Part shown: positions 35,485 to 44,222 of the stretch, piece after piece | Position numbering within the stretch: position 1 is the first letter of the stretch | How the letters are laid out: each line of letters begins with the position of its first letter | DNA from: Leuctra nigra | Lineage: Eukaryota > Arthropoda > Insecta > Plecoptera > Leuctridae | Length of the DNA: 64,000 bases | Assembly (NCBI GenBank): GCA_934045905.1 | Contig: OW203767.1 | Location: 29,448,520-29,512,519, forward strand | Direction: 5' to 3' | The notes under the pieces: model-generated | Told to the model about the DNA's origin: nothing | The model's database searches: none | The model's input: only the letters and a program-made list of their open reading frames with translations | Position numbers and translations under genes: made by a program

Positions 35485-35673
35485 AGCCCCATTTACACTG
35501 TGCAATTTCTTGAACAACTTCTGTCACATTCCCATTTTTCATAAAATTTTGTGTTTACACGACGCAACTTTCTGTCACAGAACTTAAAACATGCTCTAAT
35601 TTCCATTCAAGAAGTGTGACACAAAAGTGTGGTACAGAAGTTGTACAAGAAATTGCACCGTGTAAATGGGGCT
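35485..35673. mobile_element. MITE, 189 bp, TTA target duplication (PIF/Harbinger-like)
   Basis: Terminal inverted repeats start AGCCCCATTTACAC and match over at least 39 bp with two mismatches. The element is bracketed by TTA at 35482-35484 and 35674-35676. It sits in a dispersed repeat whose other copy at 36330 reads straight through ('GGTCCCAATGACCATGCAAA') with no insert, giving a paralogous empty site. No coding capacity. Confidence 0.85.
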
Positions 35674-35834
35674 TTAGTCCCAATGACCATGCAAAGTTTT
35701 AAGTTGATCGATTGATGATTGAACCTTTATAATTAAAATGTTCCTAGTCAATATTCAAAAATCATAGTTAAAAAATATACCTGGGACCACTCATATGATA
35801 TAGGTGTGTGTACTTACACAATATTAGACGATCT

Positions 35835-36137
35835 GGGGACCTATTTTCGAGATCGTTCGAGCTCTCGCATAATCGAGCGTGACGTCAAAGTGACGTCCGT
35901 CCGAAGGAAATAGCATCCAATAAGCCAAATCAGTTTATAGTTTTGTTTTGTCTGACGTCATATCAGCTCGTAGATCGTTCGAGTCAAATATCATACGGAT
36001 TCACGGCCGCCTGACGTCAGACGAAACAAAACAATAAACTGATTTGGCTTATTGGATGCTATTTCCTTCGGACGGACGTCACTTTGACGTCACGCTCGAT
36101 TATGCGAGCGCTCGAACGATCTCGAAAATAGGTCCCC
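35835..36137. mobile_element. Long-arm palindromic MITE, 303 bp
   Basis: Arms of about 126 bp (35835-35960 and 36012-36137) are complementary with only a few mismatches. Both start GGGGACCTATTTTCGAGATC, and a centre of about 50 bp joins them. The arms hold several TGACGTCA-like palindromes. I could not identify a convincing target duplication, so the superfamily is open. It is inserted in the same dispersed-repeat neighbourhood as the MITE at 35485. Confidence 0.85.
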
Positions 36138-36329
36138 TGTTGAACGATTTTATCAGTTTCATACGTTTGAAAGTTGCTCTAACTACCTTGGAACTATAAA
36201 GAGTCGAAGAAGCCGTGATCAACATATTCGAGAAATTTGACAGCCAACACGCAAAATGTCCGTAAAATGTCAATAACTTTTGGATATAAACACAGATTTG
36301 TCTTAAAATTGTCAAAAACACAGATAATG

Positions 36330-36740
36330 TTGGTCCCAATGACCATGCAAAGTTTTAAGTTGATCGGTCATACGGTTCTCGTTTAAATTTCAAAAATCAC
36401 AGTAAAGATGGTTTTAAATTTTAACCAATGGGAGGATTTGGCTGAAACTTTGTATGATTGTGTAAAATGTTAGTGGTAATGACTTGTCAAAATTTCAAAT
36501 TGATAAAACAAACCAATCGAAAGATAATTTTTTTTAAATTTTGACCAATCACGGGATCCCGTTCAAAAACGATCCCAGGGACCGCATAGAGTACGTTAGT
36601 ATGTGTACAAAATTTCAGATTGATTGCTTGAGCGGTTTGACCTGGGGTGTGACCACAAAAAAACAAAAAAACAAAACACACAGAGAAAGTGCCATAAGAG
36701 TACCGTGGTGACGCTCGCTACGCTCGCTCAACTAATGGTA
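36330..36740 (+). repeat. Dispersed repeat family copy, ends in ACGCTCGCTACGCTCGCT motif
   Basis: Shares 'GGTCCCAATGACCATGCAAA' and following bases with 35677-35720, and 'ACCAATCG.AAGATA' wording with 27045-27075. The right end (about 36690-36730) is an A/C-rich stretch, then GACGCTCGCTACGCTCGCTC. Non-coding; element class not determined. Confidence 0.55.
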
Positions 36741-37817
36741 TGGCCCCTAAATTGTATAATTGTGCTCTCCGAATAAGACCAAAATGCCTCGCTGGAAAGT
36801 TGAGTTAACTGATGGTTAATATTTATTTGGATATCTCGACTGAGTAAGGATCGTCTGTATAGGTAATTGGTTCCTATTGAAAGTTGCGTTACATTCATTA
36901 TAAATTATATGCGCAAACTATAACATAAATTAACAATGAACGTAACTCTAGTAAGGCAATATATTTAATTTGTCTGGTCGGTGTGTAAATGATCACTGGT
37001 GAATGATTGTGTAATTTAGTTGTTCCTAAACAGATATTGTGCAAATGCCAGAGTGCAATTGTATTCTATAAATCCGTTGACCACAACCACGATCCTTCGC
37101 GCATAAACAAACCGCAGAGAAAGTAGACACCGAGCCCAAGATCTTCATAATTAGGACCAGAGTTTATTGTCTCTTTAATCAATTTACATATTGAAATTTG
37201 ACCTGTTACAAAATCTAGCCTTTGTTTTCTTCTCTTGAATATATTATTCGAAATATGGAAATTGATAATGTAGCCACATGTTAATCTGGAAAGTACGAAG
37301 AGTTTCGAATATTTCTGATTAGAATTTAGAAGGACCTATTTCATGATCTACTGCAAAGTCACGAGCTAACAAACTTAGTTAAAAATGTGTAAAAAGTGAG
37401 TTAGCAGCGTCATTCATTCCATAAGTTTTGCTATGTCTAGTATAAGCGCTAACTGTTTTTCATCATTACAATTGGTATTAATACAAATAAGTTTTTACCA
37501 ATAATCAACAAAACTAAACAGGAGTCGGTAGCGAAACTAATGATGTACAAAGAAAAATAGATTTTTCTTTCAGAGCTAAGTAAGTATACGTTCGATATAA
37601 TGCAACCTAATAGTTGAAATAATTTGTGAAAATAAAACTGAGCTGGAATCAATAAGAGAAACTTAGGTACCTACAAAAAAATTACAAAATACGTTATTAA
37701 TCGAAAAGGTACTAATGTAAATGAAAAGTGAGTACTCCTGTACGTAAGTAATATAATGTCATTTTTTCGATTTCGCGGTGCTCACTTTGGAATGATGTGT
37801 ATAATCAGGCTCTATAT
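36741..37817. other. Non-coding stretch, nothing recognised
   Basis: AT-rich, only short open frames, no inverted repeats or tRNA-like boxes seen. Confidence 0.4.
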
Positions 37818-37999
37818 CAATTGTCATTTGACAATTTGACAATCTTTATCATTAATACAGTCATATTGAAGATTTTTTTAGTAATGTCATGCTCCAATAT
37901 CATAAAAATATGATTGGATGGACCCAGAACCACTGGTTTTTGAGCTTACCACAATAATCATTGAAATTGACTCCCGCCATTTTACCTCTGCGGTACAGA
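37818..37999 (+). repeat. Diverged copy of the foldback element at 19.4 kb
   Basis: Aligns in order with about 19455-19637: 'ATCAATTG.CATTTGAC', 'AAATATGATTGGA', 'TTTTTGAGCT', then 'GACT.CCGCC.TT.TACCTCTG'. The matching left inverted repeat is not recognisable, so this copy is degraded. Confidence 0.55.
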
Positions 38000-38334
38000 T
38001 AGAACAAATCGAGCCCAATTATGGATTTTAGAAAAAAAAAATGAAAAATGTGTGTTATAAATTATTTAGGTTGTCAAAACCACATCGCCCTTGTTTATTT
38101 TCTATTTTGCTCAGGACTACTGTTTAATGCGGCAACAAGTATGTGCATGGTATACGCAGCATCTCGATAGCTCCTGGCTGGAGATCATTGTTCATCTCGC
38201 AGCTCGCGCTGATTGAAAGCGACTTCTGCTCGTGGTCAGAAATAGCAGAGCCGGTGTTGAGATATGGCGAGACGGGTTCAGTGATTGCTGCAGTTCTCCT
38301 TGACTCTTGCTCTCAAGTGCAGCAGATCCACTGG

Positions 38335-38525
38335 CGAGGATGTTCATAGAGTGCATCGTGAAATATCTTTTGCTTGGGGTTGATAGGTGCACAAGTGGTG
38401 CAAAATTCATAGAGTGCATTGTTGAATATCGCTTGCTTGGGGTAGCATGGTGCACAAGTGGTGCAAAATTCATAGAGTTCATCGTAAAATATCTCTTGCT
38501 TGGGGGTGCAAGAAGGTGCATGAGT
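38335..38525. repeat. 63-bp minisatellite, three copies
   Basis: The phrase TCATAGAG recurs at 38344, 38407 and 38470, an exact 63-bp period, with 'GGTGCACAAGTGGTGCAAAA' between copies. Because 63 is a multiple of three, several frames on both strands stay open (for example 38313-38708 minus), showing repeated 21-residue blocks. No start, splice or domain evidence supports a protein. Confidence 0.85.
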
Positions 38526-38556
38526 GATTTGAAATTTGAATTTGTGTGGGGGAGGG

Positions 38557-38583
38557 AAGAGGAGGAGGAGGAGGAGGAGGAGG
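38557..38583 (+). repeat. (GGA)n microsatellite
   Basis: About eight to nine GAG/GGA triplets in a row. Confidence 0.9.
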
Positions 38584-38944
38584 GTGTACAAAAAGTTGTG
38601 TGGTTGTGCAATAAAGTTACAGGACAATCTGAATACAAAAATGTTGATTATAGGGGGCATATTCGTTCTTGAATTATCTCTTGAGGATAGGGGTGTAACA
38701 AGGTGCATAATTGGTGCAAATTTCCTGTTGTTTCAGAATTCGAAAATTAAATTTATGGTGTGTCCCCATATTTGGTCTTCAAATGGGTGTCTCTTTGGGC
38801 CTGGAAATTCAAATACATTTTGTACAAATTAGGTGCAAAATTCCTGGACTGTCAGATATTCGAGAATCAATAAAGATAGGCACGAACTTAGCCAACAAAT
38901 GTGCATATTGGTCAATGGTCATATCCATGTTGGGAGTATTCGGA

Positions 38945-38970
38945 CCCCCCCCCTCCCCCCCCCCCCCCTC
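38945..38970 (+). repeat. Poly-C tract
   Basis: C9-T-C14-T-C, strongly strand-biased; a likely sequencing or assembly weak point. Confidence 0.9.
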
Positions 38971-39476
38971 ATGCCCCGCTGTATACATGCCTAAACCAAA
39001 GCTGAGAGACTGTCTAATCTCTAAAACTATCTAATCTGCCTAAAATCAGAGCCAATTAATTGTTTCAATTTTTACCATGACTTTCCTTCTAAATGATGCT
39101 ATTAGATTGAACGACGTGATTGGGTAAGTTATTGCACTGGATCAAGATAAGTGCATCGTGTTTCTGATTGTCTCAAGTGCGTTGTGATGTACCTAGATAT
39201 TGTTCACAAGTGTAAAACATGTCCACTCCCTTGCATCATGATACGTCATTTTATCAAGATATCAACACCGAATGCAAGTCATTTCCTTAGCGTAACCCCG
39301 TAACTTATAAAAATGAAAAAATAGCTGTAATATTTATTTATTGATTTATTACTAGACCCGTTGATTTTGATGAGTCTATGTAACGAACGAGAGGAGTACA
39401 TCTATTTAAATAGTTCATTAGGACATCTGGATACCCAGTACATTGTTGATTCAATTCGTCGCTCGGTTTTGAAAGG
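38971..39476. other. Non-coding stretch, nothing recognised
   Basis: Between the poly-C tract and the LINE tail. No gene, element ends or RNA signals were seen. Confidence 0.4.
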
Positions 39477-40384
39477 TTTTTTTTTTTAAGAGTTTTTATT
39501 CACCAAAATATATACAATAACAATAATACAATAAAAGTTATGATAAACAATAGAAATACTTGAAGCAGCGCTCTTCTACTTTCTAAACATAATGTGAAAA
39601 ACAGGTTGACATATTTATAAATTTGATTGTAAGCAAGTACATGAATACGGTAAGGTTACAGGAAAAATTAGTGCTGTAAAAAACCTGTGAAATTATTAAC
39701 ATATAATGGAACAAATTAAGATTAATTTAACTCTGTGACCGGTTTCATTTTTTCATGAACATGTATAATGGTCGTTTGTGTTTGCTTGGTGCTGTCAGAG
39801 AATATTTACCTAAGTTAACAATTAAAGGGTTATGGCATTTGTCGATATTAATATAAAAGTTGCCTGTTAGGTTGAAGATAAAGTCATGGATTGTAGGCAT
39901 TTTGAAGAATGAATGCAATTTAGTAATTCTCGTGCTTCTTAGAAAATTCCCTGCTATTCTAAGGCATTTGTTCTGTACTACTTGTAGTTTCCTTAGGTTA
40001 GTTGTTGACGTGCTGCTCCAGGCCGGTGCAGCGTAGCATATGATTGGTCTAATTATCATTTTATAGATGAGTGCTTTGTTGTTGTAGCTGAGTCTGCTTC
40101 TTTTATTAAACATTGGGTAGATGCTAGCCATTGCTGCGTAGGCTTGATGAATTTTATGATTAATGTGTGTAGTAAATGTTAGCTTGGAATCTAGATGGAC
40201 ACCAAGGTACTTTACGCTAGGTGACCATTCTATTTCTGTGTTATTGATATTTATCTTGGGTGTTGAAGACGGTCTCCTCTTTTTGAAAGGGGTCAATTCA
40301 CACTCAGGACGTTGATTCTGTAACTGAATGTCGACTTCGTTTCGTGGGATATCTTTCTTCTCACTGCCGTAATGATAACACTTT
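39477..40384 (-). mobile_element. 5'-truncated jockey-clade non-LTR retrotransposon (LINE)
   Basis: Read on the minus strand, the end of a reverse transcriptase frame is followed by about 240 nt of 3' UTR and an AATAAA at 39500-39495. An 11-nt poly(A) follows (39487-39477). This is the classic LINE 3' end. Only the C-terminal part of the element is present, and the upstream limit is uncertain. Confidence 0.8.
39745..40380 (-). pseudogene. Reverse transcriptase C-terminal fragment of a jockey-type LINE
   Basis: The frame is open from about 40380 to the stop at 39745. Its last 183 residues show the thumb/connection region of jockey-clade ORF2 proteins: VKYLGVHLDSKLTF, then HINHKI, LIYKMIIRPIICYAAPAWS and LRKLQVVQNKCLRIAG. 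This series (KYLGV.LD, YK.iirPi..Y..p.W, LQ..QNKCLR) is diagnostic of jockey relatives. The polymerase catalytic motifs and the endonuclease domain, which lie upstream in full-length copies, are missing; a stop codon precedes the frame. It is a dead, 5'-truncated copy. Confidence 0.85.
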
Positions 40385-40614
40385 TATGAGAAGATTTCAC
40401 TCGATTCGAAGTTTAGTCTTTTCACCTCCAATAATTCGATCCAAACCCAGAATACAACACAACACCCTAAGTAGGGTGCAAAATGCAAATATTAGTGTAG
40501 ATATGTTAATATTACAGAAATTACATCAAATTATAAAACTTTCACCTGCAACGGCCACAAATCCATAAATTGGTTTACCTATCTAGTGGGAAATACATAA
40601 AATAAAATACAATG

Positions 40615-40919
40615 AGTGAGCGTGACCTTGAAGAGTTTTTTTTTATCATTTTTTTCCTATATCTTTTACCAATGTAATACTGTTCAATAAAAATAATTTC
40701 ATAGTTTGGAGGTTATTAGTTTTATTTCACGCGTTTAGTGCCTGCAAATTAGTAAAAATATGGCACTAAACGTCTCGTAGGACAAACCATTCCAAACTAT
40801 GGAATTATTTTCATTGAACTGTTCTGAATACTCGTACAAAGCCTTATTTTATTAACAATTACATTGGTAAAAGATATTGATAAAAATCGATTAAAAAACT
40901 CTTCAAGGCCAATCACTAC
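40615..40919. mobile_element. Imperfect palindromic MITE, about 305 bp
   Basis: The left arm 40615-40712 pairs with the right arm 40793-40919. Matched blocks include CCTTGAAGAGTTTTTT / AAAAAACTCTTCAAGG, TCTTTTACCAATGTAAT / ATTACATTGGTAAAAGA and ATAGTTTGGA / TCCAAACTAT. The centre has its own CGTTTAGTGCC / GGCACTAAACG pair. The right arm carries an extra insertion of about 35 bp (40826-40858). Target duplication is not evident, so the family is unassigned. Confidence 0.75.
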
Positions 40920-41079
40920 TCAGCCGTCTTAAAACGTCATAGAATGTGAAAAAAATGGTTTACGTAATGCACTTTGAAGTTTTAATAACCATGTGTTTTA
41001 AGTATGATTACCCCTAATTTTAACAATTGGGCAACCATGCACGAGTCATGCTTCATCAGAATCTGTCCAAATCGATGTA

Positions 41080-41165
41080 CAGTGAGATTCAGAAGAAAGC
41101 GGTCTGCCCCTGTGCACACTGCCTGGCACAGGGGCACTCCGACCGCTTTCTTCTGAATCTCACTG
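41080..41165. mobile_element. 86-bp hairpin MITE, TA target duplication (Tc1/mariner-like)
   Basis: CAGTGAGATTCAGAAGAAAG starts a perfect inverted repeat ending at 41165 (25 bp within the element, 28 bp including flanking bases). A further 11-bp TGCCCCTGTGC/GCACAGGGGCA stem and a 10-nt loop follow; one 4-nt bulge (CTCC) interrupts the right arm. TA dinucleotides flank both ends (41078-41079 and 41166-41167). TA duplication plus a CAGT... terminus is typical of Tc1/mariner. The transcript would be a long hairpin, so a miRNA/hpRNA source is an alternative or additional role. Confidence 0.75.
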
Positions 41166-41167
41166 TA

Positions 41168-44100
41168 CACTGACAGTCAACAAGATCCTGCACCAAGAAA
41201 AATTCGAAAATTGTACTGAATATCTGCCAAATTATTTAAATTCCATTTATAAACATGTATTTGACCAACAACGAACGCCGCTTGAATCATGCACTGGGCT
41301 GGTCCCTGTTCGACTCCCACGCACGCTCGACGTCACATCTTCACAGAATCCCCTGCACCTGCGCGGTGGGTGTTATTAATACATCCGAGTTCCGAGAAGC
41401 GGTCAGTTGTCTTGTCCGACAGATTCACTTTCCTCCTCCCTACATGGCGCAAGTCCTTGTCCGGAGCAACGCTAATGCACCGAGTCAACTCAGGAAGAAA
41501 GTGACGCGCGCAGGAATCTCAACCTAAATCTTATGCAAAGAGGATTGCTAACCTCCTAAACGTACCTTACAAGGAAGTTTTGCCGTTTCACGAGGGTCAG
41601 TTCAATTAGTAATGACAGTGACATTTACATTGTAACAATGGTTGTGAATTACAAGATCGGTATTGCTGTTTGCTTAGACGATATAATTCGCTCGGTTTAA
41701 TTGTACCAATTAAATCAAGTTTCGAATGGTTGTTTTTTGTAATCGAGCTGTGCACAAAATACAAGTTTAATTATAGCAAAAAACTGTATGTCATTGGAGG
41801 TCCTCGGTTGAGCAAAATATTTTACAATTACTATTTTGGTAGTGATTGGAGAGCATGCTGGTAAGGTTTAGATGGGATTAAATCACCCAAAATACGATAA
41901 TTGTTACCTTAAAAATATATGAACAATTGGGGCGTTATTTACAAAAATAATAATAATCAAAAATAGTGATTTCGAGAAAATCAAAAAATAATAAAATAAC
42001 ATGTAATAAATTGAAATATAATTTCTAGTATGTTACGTTAGGGAGTCAACAGACTTTAATTTTTCCCAATAATATTCTCAAAAAATTTAAAAAAGGTACA
42101 CCAATATTCTAATTTTTTAAATATTGGACTAGGTAGGGTAAAACATTTCTATTATTAGATCTAATTGTTTTTTCTCACACAAAATTGGCGCATTTGTACT
42201 CATGAATTTGATGCATCGTGTATAAATTGTTTCCAACCAGCCAGGAATTGACCCAACATACCCAACTTTGCATGAAACTGTCGCCAGCTGCTTGAACAAT
42301 GATGTGCACTGATTGCGCTGAGCATTCCAACAGGTGTGTCTGTGCGATGTGCGATGACGCTCTGGAATGCTGATCGAAGTCGCTAATGCGCGATCTATGT
42401 CCCCCGTACTCGTGCACGCAGTCCTATTAATTGCAGGACACAAGGCGATTTATTGCAATCAGAACGCAATTCATATGGACGCGTTAGTCATTAGAGCCTG
42501 GTTTATGCTCGGAATGCCTTGAAACAGTGGAGGTATTTTTCCCGATGTCAGTCCATATTATATTGCTTTGTGTTACGTGATAGAGATAGCATGAGAGATA
42601 ACTGATTCGAGAGAAACAATAACAAGATTAGCAATCGCATAATATCTGGCGTCTATATTTATGGAAGTCCTATCTAAAACATGGGAAATTATGTGTTTTC
42701 TCAATGACGTTATATTATAAGTTATTTCACGGGGCTGTGTCTGCGAGTACGAGGGGTAGAGAGGTCAAAGCAGAAATTCGCCAAATATGATTTCGAGTCG
42801 AGACTCAGAGATCCACAAATACTCTTTGGAAATTTAATTTCGTAAATCATAATGCAGGGCAGGTAATTTATTTCACTAAAAGTAGCTCTTTTTTAGAATG
42901 GTAATTAAAAGTAATTTTTTCATTGATTGACAAGCCAATTTGGTAATGAATTTCATTTTTTTAAATTGGAATAAGAGATTTCGTATTTTTATTATTTTTT
43001 AATCGAAAGTACTGAATTCTAAAGATAATTTTAAATGTCAACTCTGTAGAATTTATGTATACTTTACGTGATGTTTGGCGTATCAAACCGGTTGGGTCAA
43101 ACTCAATTGTAATATTACTAAAGAGATAGATTAAAATTAGATAAAAAAAATATAATCTTGTTAATACAAATTTGATAATTTTCGGTAACTTTTGCCATTA
43201 CATGTTTAAAACGTTGAAACTGCTGGGACTCTTGAGTACAAACAAAGATGAGAAGAGAAACAAAGAAAATATATGCGAAACAGAGGTACGATCAATTTCT
43301 CACAATTCGCAGGTAGGGTAAGTCTTTTGAATGGCAATGCAATTGATGTAATGATGCGAAGGGTACGCAATGATTCGCGACTGCTTGCATCATGGCAAAG
43401 TAGCCACTGCACTGCCAGCTATCAATGTCAGTGTGTTGCAACGCTACGGTTCCTCGCTTGTTCGCGCATCGAGATCTCCCACGCGGCTCCCCTTACTCGC
43501 TGATTCTGTAACTCTCCTCCCTCCCTGTTGCCAATGTTATTCCAATGACGCGGAGGACATCTCACGTGAAATGGCAAGTGACATTAGTTAGAGAATACAG
43601 CCCGGTCTGTTTCACTTGTCCAATAATACTTTGTGAAGTGCATCTGATTCTGTAACTGTCCTCGCAGAGTCATTACCTTTTACTGCAATTGTTCTTCTGA
43701 TAACGCCGAGGAGATCTCGCGTGAATAGACCAGTAAGAGCAAGATCGGAGCAGGATTTATAGAATTGACAGTTGGTTATTTTGACAAGGAAACAAAAGAA
43801 CGTCTGAAATTATTTCTATAAATTCACTAGAATAATTGTATTGATTCATTAAGGTACAATGGTACATTAGCTGGATTCACAGAGAAGATTAAGGCTACAA
43901 CCTCACTATTACCGATGATCTATTATGCAATATTTGGAAATGCAATGTTTTTCCGGTAAAATTTAATGATTATAAATGTACGAATACATATTACAAAGGA
44001 AAATTAGTGAGTTTTATCTTGGTTAAAGCACGATAGTATCTAGACTAGAGTGATAGGTAATTATGTTTAAAACGGAATAAAGTTATGCCATAAGGTATAA

Positions 44101-44222
44101 AATCTTTTGTAATCTAGCCCCAGTAGACAAAATGTGTATTTTTTGTCTCTCCTTACTAGCCGACCAACAAAGTCTTCAAGCATCTCGCTGACCGTGATGC
44201 TGGTTAATCATCATGATTCATG
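41168..44222. other. Non-coding stretch before the second satellite
   Basis: Short open frames only, none recognised. A diverged duplication is visible: about 43499-43580 resembles 43645-43726 ('CTGATTCTGTAACT.TCCTC' ... 'GAGGA.ATCTC.CGTGAA'), offset about 146 bp. The last 60 bp before the satellite are unique. Confidence 0.45.
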
